Both the position numbers and the translations under genes were made by a program. Below the pieces are notes generated by a model. It ran no database searches, was not told the DNA's origin, and saw only the letters and a list, made by a program, of their open reading frames with translations. Below are positions 30,015-39,022 of a DNA stretch of 64,000 nucleotides, piece after piece (the first letter of the stretch is position 1; each line of letters starts with the position of its first letter). This DNA is from Calditrichia bacterium (GTDB lineage Bacteria > Calditrichota > Calditrichia > RBG-13-44-9 > J075), in assembly GCA_028284905.1 (NCBI GenBank), contig JANQQU010000025.1:62001-126000 (forward strand), in the 5' to 3' direction.

Positions 30015-31793
30015 ATGATTGTTATCGCGAGAAGAACCCTCAATTTAATCATCTGTTGCCTGATAGTTGTATTTTCTGCGCAGGTCAATGCTCAATTGGT
30101 TACCAATGGCGGTTTTGAAAGTTCAGCTGTCGGGGTGATCAGTGGTGGCAGCATTTCCGGTTGGGCAATGTCGTCGAGTGGCAATGTATCCACACCGCCG
30201 GTTTTTGAGATTGTTGATGATACTGTGCAAGAAGGGAATCGGGCGCTGAAGATTCTGGTAAATGCGACCGGCCCCAATCCCTGGGATATCCAGGCCATCG
30301 CCGAAAATATACCAGTTGTGCCGGGAAATGTCTACCGCTATAGCGTTTGGGCAAAGGCTGAGAGTCCCGGTGCACAACTTCATCTCACCGTTGGTAACTA
30401 CAGCTTTAACGAGTATGGCTCGCTTCGCCCGGCAAATCTTCCCGCAGATCAGTGGGAGGAGTTTACCTTTGAATTTGCAATCACCGATCAGGAAACATCG
30501 GCACGGGCACCGATTCATTTCAGTATTGCAGCAAATGTAGGTAATGCAATTTACATCGATAATATGCAAATTATCGATGTGCAGCCTTCCTGGCCCGGCC
30601 CACCATTAGCGACTGGGCAGTCCAAATTTCTCGGTTGCGCATTTAGCGGCACACAAGCGCCGGGTTTCGAGAATTACTGGAACCAGGTAACCCCGGAGAA
30701 TGCCGGGAAGTGGGGGAGTGTTGAAGCAACCCGGGATGTGATGAACTGGACTCAGCTGGACGCAGCATATAATCTCGCCAAAGATAATGGATATCCATTT
30801 CGTTTTCATATTCTTATCTGGGGAAATCAGCAGCCGACCTGGATAGAATCCCTACCGCCAAACGAGCAGCTGGAAGAAATCGAAGAATGGATTGGCGCTG
30901 TTTCCGCTCGATATCCGGACCTCGATTATGTGGAAGTGGTTAATGAGCCCTTGCATGATCCTCCCGCCGGAGTGGGCAATGGCAATTACATCGATGCCTT
31001 GGGGGGAACAGGTGTCACCGGCTGGGACTGGGTGATCAACGCATTCACAATCGCAGATACGATGTTTCCACCATCCACCCAATTGGTCCTAAACGACTTT
31101 AGTATTGTTAATAATACCACCAGCACCAATCAATATGTGGAAATTATTAATTTACTGAAAGATGCAAACCTGATTGATATCATCGGCGTTCAGGGACATG
31201 CCTTCTCCACCACTGCGCCTTCCCAAACAATGATGGATAATCTCAATACGCTGGCAGCAACCGGTCTGCCGATTATGGTTACCGAAATGGATATTGATGG
31301 CCCGACCGATGAAATTCAATTGCAGGAATATCAACGGATCTTTCCGCTGTTTTGGGAGCATCCATCAGTTATGGGCGTAACGCTGTGGGGCTGGCGCCCC
31401 GGACTGTGGCGAAACGAGCAGATGGCATATATCATCGACGAAAACGGCGACGAACGACCGGCGATGACCTGGTTAAGGGATTATTTACAAACATTTGTGA
31501 GTATTGATGATCGGGGTGTGAATGCCTCCGAAAACTTCATACTCAAAGATAATTATCCCAATCCTTTCAATCCGGAAACGGCGATTGAATATTATCTGCC
31601 GAAAACAACAAATATAACATTAACGGTCTATGATGTTCATGGACGGCATTTGCAAACCCTCTTCAAAGGCAGGCAATCCTCGGGTGAGCATAGAATAACT
31701 TTCAATGCGACAAGTTTAGCAAGTGGGGTTTATTTTTATCAGTTGCGAACGCCTTCTTTTTTGGCCGTAAAAAAAATGCTGCTATTGAAATAA
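30015..31793 (+). CDS. GH10 endo-1,4-beta-xylanase with CBM and type IX tail
   Basis: A 592-residue enzyme with GGAG upstream and a signal peptide (ending QVNAQ). Residues about 26-190 form a CBM4/9/22-type beta-sandwich (LVTNGGFESS at the start, IYIDNMQIIDV at the end). The GH10 TIM barrel follows (about 195-485), with WNQVTPENAGKW, HILIWGNQQPTWI, acid/base Glu311 in VEVVNEPLHD and nucleophile Glu424 in IMVTEMDID. The CTD starts near 510 (LKDNYPNPFNPET) and ends KKMLLLK. It hydrolyses internal beta-1,4-xylan bonds; the CBM probably targets xylan. No xylan-specific transporter is next to it. Confidence 0.95.
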   Translation: MIVIARRTLNLIICCLIVVFSAQVNAQLVTNGGFESSAVGVISGGSISGWAMSSSGNVSTPPVFEIVDDTVQEGNRALKILVNATGPNPWDIQAIAENIPVVPGNVYRYSVWAKAESPGAQLHLTVGNYSFNEYGSLRPANLPADQWEEFTFEFAITDQETSARAPIHFSIAANVGNAIYIDNMQIIDVQPSWPGPPLATGQSKFLGCAFSGTQAPGFENYWNQVTPENAGKWGSVEATRDVMNWTQLDAAYNLAKDNGYPFRFHILIWGNQQPTWIESLPPNEQLEEIEEWIGAVSARYPDLDYVEVVNEPLHDPPAGVGNGNYIDALGGTGVTGWDWVINAFTIADTMFPPSTQLVLNDFSIVNNTTSTNQYVEIINLLKDANLIDIIGVQGHAFSTTAPSQTMMDNLNTLAATGLPIMVTEMDIDGPTDEIQLQEYQRIFPLFWEHPSVMGVTLWGWRPGLWRNEQMAYIIDENGDERPAMTWLRDYLQTFVSIDDRGVNASENFILKDNYPNPFNPETAIEYYLPKTTNITLTVYDVHGRHLQTLFKGRQSSGEHRITFNATSLASGVYFYQLRTPSFLAVKKMLLLK

Positions 31794-31796
31794 GGA

Positions 31797-32045
31797 AAAT
31801 TTTCCGGTAGGTCTTGAATAAAAAGCGGTTAGTCTGCAAGTTAAGAATTGTGGACTAACCGGAAATTTGAGACCGTAAACCGGAGGATTTAATGTATCAC
31901 ACAGGCAGTAGTTTGTATGATCGCTCATTGGAAAAGACACCTGTGCAGGTTTTGTAAACTCGCTCAGGCGAGAGTTTGAACTATCCCCAGCAGAAAGCTT
32001 ATGGCTTTTTGCATGTAATTCGCATAAATAGCTGGAAAAAGATAA
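31797..32045. repeat. Intergenic inverted repeats between xylanase and sigma factor genes
   Basis: Two nested pairings follow the xylanase stop: AATTTTCCGGT near 31798-31808 with ACCGGAAATTT at 31858-31868, and GGTTAGTC (31827-31834) with GACTAACC (31853-31860). A further AAAC-TCGC/GCGA-GA-GTTT hairpin sits at about 31956-31976. There is no clear plus-strand T-run. No gene is seen between 31794 and 32103. Confidence 0.45.
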
Positions 32046-32075
32046 CGGGCGAAAAATCATTGATCTTTCCGCCCG
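32046..32075 (-). terminator. Intrinsic terminator of the sigma factor gene
   Basis: On the minus strand an 11-pair stem (ACGGGCGGAAA with TTTTCGCCCGT, one G-T) is followed by TATCTTTTT. It lies about 28 bases after the sigma factor stop codon. Confidence 0.7.
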
Positions 32076-32103
32076 TTTGAATTTTACTATCGAATATTGA
32101 ATA

Positions 32104-32952
32104 TCACTCTAAAAACTGTCGCAATGCCTTACTGCGGGAGGCATGACGCAGGCGACGTAAGGCTTTTTCCTTAATTTGCCGTATCCGCTCCCTGGTAAGA
32201 TTAAACCGATCTCCAATTTCTTCTAAATTCAGTGCATATTCTGCCCCGAGTCCAAAGTATAAACGAATGATTTCTGCCTCTCGTTTGGTTAAAGTGCCCA
32301 TCACGAGTTCAATCTCAAGTTTTAACGATTCGTTTAATAATTCAGAGTCTGGAGATGGTTGTTGGTCGTCTTTAATAACTTCCAATAAAGAACTTTTTTC
32401 GCCCTCCTTGAGAGGAGAATCCATTGACAAGTGCCTTCCGGATACTTTTAAGGTATCAAAAACCTCCAGTGTTTTCATATCCAGTTGTTCCGCAATCTCA
32501 GCCGGGCTGGGTTCTCTTTCAAATACCTGTTCCAGTTCAGAGGCCGCTTTGCCAATTTTACTGAGTGAATTAATCCGATTCAGTGGTAATCGAACCAGGC
32601 GAGCCTGGTTGGCCAGCGCCTGCATAATTCCCTGACGAATCCACCAAACCGCATAGGATATAAATTTGAAACCCCGGCTTTCATCAAAACGATTTGCAGC
32701 CTTTATGAGACCCAAATTACCTTCATTGATTAAGTCTCCAAGAGCCAGACCTTTATTTTGATAAAGTTTCGCGACGCTAACTACAAACCGCAGATTTGCC
32801 CTGGTTAAGGTTTCCAATGCTTTTTCGTCACCGGTTTTAATTCGACGCGCAAGTTCAATTTCTTCCTCCGCGGTTAACAAGGGAACTTCACTAATTTCCT
32901 GTAGATATTTATCAAGCGATTGGCTGGCTCGGTTTCTATACCGTCCCGACAT
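32104..32952 (-). CDS. rpoD: Primary-type sigma-70 factor (short RpoD/SigA)
   Basis: A 282-residue sigma factor. The start at 32952 (MSGRYRNR) has AAGGGGG upstream; an in-frame codon 72 bases earlier lacks a site. It has region 1.2 (QSLDKYLQEISEVPLLTAEEEIELARRI), region 2 with the -10 recognition helix (FKFISYAVWWIRQGIMQALANQ), region 3 and region 4 with a helix-turn-helix (LNLEEIGDRFNLTRERIRQIKEKALRRL). The non-conserved region of proteobacterial RpoD is absent and the length matches the compact primary sigma factors of Bacteroidota, which read TTTG / TAnnTTTG promoters. It is the strongest phylogenetic marker in the window. Confidence 0.93.
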   Translation of the reverse strand: MSGRYRNRASQSLDKYLQEISEVPLLTAEEEIELARRIKTGDEKALETLTRANLRFVVSVAKLYQNKGLALGDLINEGNLGLIKAANRFDESRGFKFISYAVWWIRQGIMQALANQARLVRLPLNRINSLSKIGKAASELEQVFEREPSPAEIAEQLDMKTLEVFDTLKVSGRHLSMDSPLKEGEKSSLLEVIKDDQQPSPDSELLNESLKLEIELVMGTLTKREAEIIRLYFGLGAEYALNLEEIGDRFNLTRERIRQIKEKALRRLRHASRSKALRQFLE

Positions 32953-33053
32953 GCGTATTGCCCCCTTGGGGTGAGATTTTTTATTGATCGTTTTACAAAA
33001 CAGATTGTCTGGTAAGATCTGCAAGGCACTGAGTTTGTTTTTTCAAAATTTCC

Positions 33054-33323
33054 TCAACGCCGTTTTCTTTTTTGCTGAGGCTTTTTAGGATGTGCTTCAT
33101 TAACTACAATAACATATCCTTTTAGCTCGCTATAATTCAGTTTCTCTATTGCTTCCTGAGCTTGGGCTATATTCGCCATTTCGACAAAACCGAATTTTTT
33201 AGACATACCGGTGAATTTGTCGCGGATAATTTTGGCGGAAGAAACCTCACCGAAAGCTGAAAAAGCCTCCTCTAAATCAGATTCGACAACTGACTCCGAT
33301 AAGTTGCCCACATATAGGTTCAT
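33054..33323 (-). CDS. RRM-domain RNA-binding protein
   Basis: An 89-residue protein made of one RNA-recognition motif plus a short basic tail (KKPQQKRKRR). RNP2 is LYVGNL and the RNP1 region is KKFGFVEM. A ribosome site (AAGGAA) precedes ATG. Small bacterial RRM proteins are typical of Bacteroidota and cyanobacteria and often act as cold-induced RNA chaperones. Its placement beside the cold-shock gene fits that. Confidence 0.92.
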   Translation of the reverse strand: MNLYVGNLSESVVESDLEEAFSAFGEVSSAKIIRDKFTGMSKKFGFVEMANIAQAQEAIEKLNYSELKGYVIVVNEAHPKKPQQKRKRR

Positions 33324-33345
33324 CTGCTATTCCTTGTATAAAATC

Positions 33346-33377
33346 AAAAAGGCAACACTGGATAGTGTCGCCTTTTT
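33346..33377 (-). terminator. Terminator between cold-shock and RRM genes
   Basis: Fourteen-base arms (33346-33359 and 33364-33377) with one mismatch and a 4-base loop; A5 and T5 flank the stem on both strands, so it could work bidirectionally. On the minus strand it follows the cold-shock gene by about 110 bases and precedes the RRM start by 22 bases. Confidence 0.75.
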
Positions 33378-33485
33378 GATTAAGAGTTTAAAACACATTT
33401 TTAAATTACAATTTTTCATGCGCATAATCTAAAAGCAGTCTGGGGTAGGCTACTTAATCTGCAACTTTGTCTGAATTGTAATTAG

Positions 33486-33698
33486 TTACAGCACCACAAC
33501 ATCTTGTGCTTGCGGGCCTTTTTTACCTTCTCCGATAGTGAATTCTACTTCTTGCCCTTCTTCCAGGGATCGAAAACCACCGTTATCGCGGATAGAACTA
33601 AAATGAACAAACAATTCCTGTCCATCCTTACTGGTAACAAAACCAAATCCTTTGCTATCGTTAAACCATTTAACGACGCCATTTACTCTTTCTGACAT
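33486..33698 (-). CDS. CspA-family cold-shock protein
   Basis: A 70-residue cold-shock domain protein, full length for the family. RNP1 is KGFGFV and RNP2 is LFVHFS; the N-terminal VKWFND and final PQAQDVVVL are typical. It binds single-stranded RNA/DNA as a chaperone. AAAGGAG precedes ATG. About 200 non-coding bases lie upstream (33699-33901) and may include a long 5' leader as in cspA, but no specific cold box was recognised. Confidence 0.96.
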   Translation of the reverse strand: MSERVNGVVKWFNDSKGFGFVTSKDGQELFVHFSSIRDNGGFRSLEEGQEVEFTIGEGKKGPQAQDVVVL

Positions 33699-33901
33699 TA
33701 TACTTACTCCTTTGAAAAAAATATTAAGAAAATTATGTGATTAACGGGGTATTCAAGACTGGAGAGAAATTTTACAGGCTGAAATTCCAGAAAACACGTC
33801 TGAAGCTATTGCATGGTTACGCCTGAGTCAAGGATTAAATATCAAATAATCAAAGTTTTACAATACCCGAGCGCTTTAATTGATTCGATGAGTATCTTTC
33901 G

Positions 33902-34243
33902 TTACCCTTCCTTAAAGGTAGCACTATCAAAAATTAGTTGAATGGCGACTATCTTTTCATTGTGTACTTCGAAAAGCTGGGACATTAGAGTTGTAATGCC
34001 TGGTTTTTTGAACCGGTAGATAATGTTGACATAATTGTTTTTTTCGAAGATATGAATTATCTCATAACTGCATTCTTCTGGTGGGTCTTCCTGTAAGCTT
34101 TCAATGTATTCCCGAGGTGACGTACAGTTTATCCATGGGCCGTGGAATTTTAAATCTGCACTGAAAATATCGTACAACTCTGTCAAATTTTCTCCGGAAA
34201 AGAATATATCCAAATATTGAATGACGAGGTCTACAGCTGGCAT
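33902..34243 (-). CDS. NTF2/SnoaL-like small protein
   Basis: A 113-residue protein with the pattern of a SnoaL/NTF2-like fold: helices at the N terminus (VDLVIQYLDIFFSGE), ADLKFHGPWINCTSPREYIESL and alternating strands (IIHIFEKNNYVNIIYRF, LFEVHNEKIVAIQLIFD). Such proteins are pocket enzymes or binding proteins of varied role. It starts 21 bases after the methyltransferase gene on the same strand, so co-transcription is likely. The substrate is unknown. Confidence 0.72.
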   Translation of the reverse strand: MPAVDLVIQYLDIFFSGENLTELYDIFSADLKFHGPWINCTSPREYIESLQEDPPEECSYEIIHIFEKNNYVNIIYRFKKPGITTLMSQLFEVHNEKIVAIQLIFDSATFKEG

Positions 34244-34264
34244 TATTTCTCTTTATTAATAAAG

Positions 34265-35083
34265 TTATCTCAAGCGAATCATACGCACCGCCAACACCGG
34301 GGGAATTTCCGGCATATCTTTCCATTTCAAATATGAGCGCTGTTTTTGATCTGCAGTAAATACGGGTTCTTCCAATCCATTAATGGCAAACCCTTCTGCA
34401 AATGCTGCTGCGAATAAAACCTGTAACGGACGATGGAAAGAAAATTGCGCGACAGGCTGCCCCACAATGCCTTCAGTCTTAAATGCCAAGGAAGTTATAT
34501 AGCGACTGACCTTAATCCCGTTTATGGTGTAATGTCGCCCGTCATCCGTCACCACCCTTTCGGCAAAAGCCGGTTGTGCGGCGGAATGAAAGCAAGGATG
34601 GGTGATGCTAAAGACGAATTGTCCATTGGGGTTGAGTAGCGTTCGTAGGGCGCGCATCATTGGTGTAAGCACCGGAATGTCCATGATCCCCATCGTGCAG
34701 ACTGCATAGTCAAATGTAGATTCACCCAACGAGGAGAGTGCGACTGAATCCGTTGCATCAACTACCCGATAATCTATCCCCAAATGTTTGGGCGTTTTAC
34801 TTTGTGCACGTTTGATAAAATTACTGCTCTGATCAATCGCGGTAACCCGTGCCCCTTTTTCAGCCATTTGCCTGGCTAAACGGCCTGCACCGCAGGCAAT
34901 ATCCAGGACGCTTTCCCCGCCGCTTAGTTGAAGCAACTTATGGGTCGCAGGTTCAATCAGATGAATCTGAAAGTCATTTCCTTCGCCAATTTTTTCATCC
35001 CACCAATCGGCATTCTCTTCCCAAATCGTGCGGTTTTCATCTGTATGTTGCGGAAATTCTCCGGACTTAATATGCGATGCCAT
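34265..35083 (-). CDS. Class I SAM-dependent methyltransferase
   Basis: A 272-residue enzyme with GGAGGGA upstream. Motif I is VLDIACGAGRLA, motif II/acidic loop is VTAIDQSSNFIKRA, and later motifs are FDYAVCTMGIMDI and LLNPNGQFVFSITHPC. It resembles UbiE/methyltransferase type 11 enzymes that act on small molecules. The C-terminal region (LQVLFAAAFAEGFAINGLEEP) fits the same class. Substrate is not visible. It is upstream of the NTF2-like gene in a likely two-gene unit. Confidence 0.88.
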   Translation of the reverse strand: MASHIKSGEFPQHTDENRTIWEENADWWDEKIGEGNDFQIHLIEPATHKLLQLSGGESVLDIACGAGRLARQMAEKGARVTAIDQSSNFIKRAQSKTPKHLGIDYRVVDATDSVALSSLGESTFDYAVCTMGIMDIPVLTPMMRALRTLLNPNGQFVFSITHPCFHSAAQPAFAERVVTDDGRHYTINGIKVSRYITSLAFKTEGIVGQPVAQFSFHRPLQVLFAAAFAEGFAINGLEEPVFTADQKQRSYLKWKDMPEIPPVLAVRMIRLR

Positions 35084-35136
35084 GGTAAACTTCCCTCCAG
35101 GATAGCTGTTACAGAAATGGCCAAAAGGTTTTTTGA

Positions 35137-38100
35137 TTAACGCGGCAGTCGGATAATAAATTCCGTAAACTCGCCCTTCTCACTTTCTAAACGAATTTCT
35201 CCATGATGAACCTTTACGATGATGTCATGCGTGAGTGATAGACCCAGACCGGTGCCTTCACCTGTCGGCTTAGTGGTAAAGAACGGGTTGAAAATTTTTT
35301 CGCGAATATCATCAGGAATGCCATCGCCATTATCATGAATACGCAATTCCACCCATTTACCTTCTTTGCGCGTTGTAACTTTTACCTGTGGCTTAAAGTC
35401 TGCACCGAGTCGTTGATGCTTTTCCAGAACAGCGTAGCAGCTGTTATTCACAATATTGATAACCGCCCGGCTTAAGTCCTGGGGAATTACTTCTATTTTA
35501 CCGATATCATCATCAAATTCTTTCTGGAGAATAATGGAAACTTCCGGATGTTGCGCCTTGAAGCCATGATAGGTCAAATTCAGGTATTCTTCAATCAGCT
35601 CATTAAAATTCACTTCTCCGGATTCTCCGGCAACGCCCCGGGAGTGTTTTAGCATTTCCTTGATGATATTATCTGCCCGTTTACCATGCTCGTTGATGCG
35701 CCCGGCATTCATCTTAATATCGCTCAACAGCTCTTCAACATATTCTTCTGCATCTTCGGAAGGATTCCCGGCCTTAATCGCCGCCATCTCCGTTTCCAGG
35801 TCCTCGACTAACTCGATGGAAAGGCTGGCAAAATTGTTAACAAAGTTGAGAGGATTCTTAATTTCATGAGCAATACCGGCAGTCAGAGAACCTAAAGAAG
35901 CGAGCTTTTCCTGAACGACCAACTTCTCCTGCGTGCGCACTAATTCATCGTTCTTATCTTTTAATTCTTCTGCCTGCATATGAATTTCTTCTGCTTGTTT
36001 GCGTATTTCCTGGGTGCGCTCATGAACTCTTTTTTCCAGGACCATACTGCGTGCTTTCAGCTGGCGGTTACGAATGCGGCTGACGCCGAGGGTTACCAGA
36101 ATAAAACCAAACGCATATATCATGTAGGCAATCCAGGAGCGATACCAGGGTGGCAGAATGCTGAAAGCGAAAGCTGCTTCATTACTGATATGTCCATAGA
36201 CATTTCTCACCCGGACGCGAAAAACATAACTGCCTTCCGGAATATTGGTGTGTTCTTTAACGGGAGACTTCCGCCAATCAGACCATTTCCGGTCGAATCC
36301 CTCCAGGATATACTGATATTGATTATCGGATTTGTTGCTAAAATAGGCGGCTGCGAATTCAAAGCTGATCGCATTATCGCTATAATCCAGGGTCACGGTT
36401 GGTTGATTCGAATTGCTGTTCCCGGATGGTGCAATATCGCCAAAGTAGATTACGGAATCACTGTTCAGCAGGCTAACCTTCCGAATGTAGGCATCGTAAT
36501 CGATATCATTATGGGAGATAATCTCAGGATTATAACGGATGAGCCCTTCGGAAGTGCCAAACCAGGTGGTGCCATCATTTTCCGGATAGATCGTATAGAC
36601 GATGTCTCCCAACGCGGCAATCGGATTAAAAGGGGTTTGATGAACAGTATATCCACCATTGTTATCCGGCACTGCCCGGGCAATATTCACCTGCCCTTCT
36701 TTTACAGAATATAACCAGACATTCTTTTGCGGATCTTCAACGACATATTGTATTTCCAGTGTGGTATCGGCAAATGCGGGCCCAAAGGTGTTGTCGGAAG
36801 GAAAGGCATCCTTTTCCGAATCGTAGTAGCGCAAACCGGCGGAGGTCGGGAAAATTGCCCGCCCGTTTATAGTGCTTACATAGGCAAAACCAGATGGCAG
36901 GCCATCTTTATCGTCATACTGTTTACCGCGAATATTTCGGGGATTTTTGAAGTTTTGATTTTTGATGTCCGTTATTCTCCACAAAGTGCCTGTCCAGGTT
37001 TCCAGCCACAAAGTGCCATCCTGTTCTTCAACAATGTGGGCGACTTCCGAGTCTGTATCGGCAAGTTTTCCCCTGTCCAGCCAAACGCCGTTTTCCCGTT
37101 CTATTACCGCCAGACCGTCGACGAGTCCGACAAATACCCGGTTGCTGTCCCGCGAGGACTGATGAAGCGTTTGCGTATAAATCCAATCACTTTTCAGGTG
37201 GGAAACGCCATTGTCATTGATGATATAAATGCCGGCATCTGTTGCTGCAAGAAGATCCTGACCGGCGGAAAGCAATGCCCAGCAATTGGTAACAATTGCC
37301 TTCTCCGGCTTGAATTGGGGCATTTTAGCTGAGCTGCCAAATCCGGAGATGTTTTCCAGCGGTTTTGTTTCCTGAGAATAAATTCCCCGATAGCGGCCAT
37401 AACGACCAATCATATATAGTTTATCCTGATGACGCTGAATAACACTAACATCGCTCTGGATACCGGCATTCTCCGAAAAGAAAGAAAAATTGGAGGGGAG
37501 TTCTGCCCTTGCAATGCCATCGTAGAGCGCCAGCCAGAGATTTCCCTGCCGATCCGGGTATAATGCTTGTACGCCCCCGTCTCTGATCCCGGTTTCCTCG
37601 GAAAGAATTTCCATCGGTTCTCCGGCAGCATTCATCGTAACCATACCACCCCGGTCTGTCCCGAAGGCGTAAATGCCATTACTAAGCAAACTGCCGGTAG
37701 ATAATTGGTTGGTTTTAAAATACTCTGTCGCAGCAGATTGAAAAGGTTTTACAACATTCCCTGATGATAAAAAAAGGCCATTAGTATAGGTGCCTATTAA
37801 AATTGAGTCCCGGGAAGAAACATTGGGGTAGGGGAGCATTACGGAAACTTCCGCTTCCGGGAAATAATTTTTTCTGAATGCCGGAACCAATGCCCTATCG
37901 GACATCTTCATTAGTCCCTTTGTTTTTTCAGAAACGTATAGCTGACCTTGCACTGCAAACATCTGTCCGAACCATTCCTCCGGTTTCCAGGTTTGCAGTT
38001 GTTGACCATCCCATTTTAAGAGCATTTCCCGGGAGACGCAATAAACACCATCCGGCATAGCCAGCGTAACCCGACCAAGAAAATTTTCGTACTCACCGGT

Positions 38101-38478
38101 TGAATCATTCAATACTGAAGTAAACTGCTTTTTCCCCTGCGGAGTATAAGCCAGGTAACCGAAGTCGCCGTACATGCTGGCGTAAACGAGACTATCCTGG
38201 GAAATTGTTAAAGAGTAAACACTTTCACCGGAAAGCAGGCGCCATTCCACGCCATCATATTCCAGAATTCCCTGTCCGTTGCCGATATACATGATGCCGC
38301 GATGGTCCTGAACAACCGCCCAGTTTTCGCTGTAAGCATTATAATCCCGGAAGCTGTAGTTGTCTATAAAACGATATCCTTCCTGGTTCAGCAAGATGTT
38401 GGGCTGGGCAATAATAGTGAGCGGCAATGTTGATATAAGAAACAGCAGCCAGAAAAAGTGTGGCGGAATTTTTCTCAT
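35137..38478 (-). CDS. Propeller-type sensor histidine kinase (HisKA)
   Basis: A 1113-residue membrane kinase. It has a signal peptide (ending LTIIAQ), about 700 periplasmic residues of two-component-regulator propeller repeats ([46 protein letters not shown]), a Y_Y_Y domain (about 690-775), one TM (about 785-805), a coiled coil ([20 protein letters not shown]), a HisKA block with His871 in [11 protein letters not shown], and a C-terminal HATPase domain ([22 protein letters not shown]). It lacks receiver and AraC domains of Bacteroides hybrid systems. No response regulator is adjacent, so it is an orphan. The ligand may be a glycan, by analogy only. Confidence 0.93.
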   Translation of the reverse strand: MRKIPPHFFWLLFLISTLPLTIIAQPNILLNQEGYRFIDNYSFRDYNAYSENWAVVQDHRGIMYIGNGQGILEYDGVEWRLLSGESVYSLTISQDSLVYASMYGDFGYLAYTPQGKKQFTSVLNDSTGEYENFLGRVTLAMPDGVYCVSREMLLKWDGQQLQTWKPEEWFGQMFAVQGQLYVSEKTKGLMKMSDRALVPAFRKNYFPEAEVSVMLPYPNVSSRDSILIGTYTNGLFLSSGNVVKPFQSAATEYFKTNQLSTGSLLSNGIYAFGTDRGGMVTMNAAGEPMEILSEETGIRDGGVQALYPDRQGNLWLALYDGIARAELPSNFSFFSENAGIQSDVSVIQRHQDKLYMIGRYGRYRGIYSQETKPLENISGFGSSAKMPQFKPEKAIVTNCWALLSAGQDLLAATDAGIYIINDNGVSHLKSDWIYTQTLHQSSRDSNRVFVGLVDGLAVIERENGVWLDRGKLADTDSEVAHIVEEQDGTLWLETWTGTLWRITDIKNQNFKNPRNIRGKQYDDKDGLPSGFAYVSTINGRAIFPTSAGLRYYDSEKDAFPSDNTFGPAFADTTLEIQYVVEDPQKNVWLYSVKEGQVNIARAVPDNNGGYTVHQTPFNPIAALGDIVYTIYPENDGTTWFGTSEGLIRYNPEIISHNDIDYDAYIRKVSLLNSDSVIYFGDIAPSGNSNSNQPTVTLDYSDNAISFEFAAAYFSNKSDNQYQYILEGFDRKWSDWRKSPVKEHTNIPEGSYVFRVRVRNVYGHISNEAAFAFSILPPWYRSWIAYMIYAFGFILVTLGVSRIRNRQLKARSMVLEKRVHERTQEIRKQAEEIHMQAEELKDKNDELVRTQEKLVVQEKLASLGSLTAGIAHEIKNPLNFVNNFASLSIELVEDLETEMAAIKAGNPSEDAEEYVEELLSDIKMNAGRINEHGKRADNIIKEMLKHSRGVAGESGEVNFNELIEEYLNLTYHGFKAQHPEVSIILQKEFDDDIGKIEVIPQDLSRAVINIVNNSCYAVLEKHQRLGADFKPQVKVTTRKEGKWVELRIHDNGDGIPDDIREKIFNPFFTTKPTGEGTGLGLSLTHDIIVKVHHGEIRLESEKGEFTEFIIRLPR

Positions 38479-39022
38479 GAAAAATCCTTCATTCTGTTCA
38501 TCGGTTTATTCCTGTTAAAACATTCCATTATTAATAGGTGGAATCGATTCAATTTTGTCTAACATTAACATATAAACATAAATATAAACCTTATCAAATC
38601 TTTTCCGGTAATATTTGCATATATTTCAAAATATAGTTTGTGAAATTTATTTTTTAATATGGTTTATACGGATTTTATCACACTGTTATTTAAATGAGTT
38701 TCATAAAGTGAAATGTTACGTGTTCTCTTACTCAGCCTTTGTCGAAACCAATCTTTATATAACCCGGGAAATCAAACAATTTAAGACAGCAGCATTGGTG
38801 TCATGTGATGAATTGGCATCCGCAATTTCTGTTTTGAGACCTACAGATATTTCTTAATCGAATTTTTATAAAAAGTTAACAACCTGCGCTATATTTTATG
38901 ATAATTACATAAAAATTAAAAATGTGTTATCTATGTGGATCAGAATTAGAAAAGTAAAAATATTCGAAACGGTTTAACATCGATATACATTATGAGAATA
39001 TGTTATACCTCAGGAGAGAAAA
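38479..39022. other. AT-rich divergent intergenic region
   Basis: This 544-base stretch separates the propeller kinase (minus) from the secreted propeller protein (plus), so it must hold the upstream signals of both. It is markedly AT-rich. A 80-codon frame at 38615-38857 has no ribosome site, signal or recognisable motif and is not called. No hairpin or repeat of note was found, nor a confident promoter. Confidence 0.6.

Noticed and set aside
35980-37332. Two long plus-strand frames (244 and 201 codons) opposite the propeller kinase
   Set aside because: They lack ribosome sites and motifs, and the minus-strand gene is continuous with all kinase domains.
38615-38857. 80-codon plus-strand frame in AT-rich DNA
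   Set aside because: No ribosome site, low-complexity composition and no recognisable motif.
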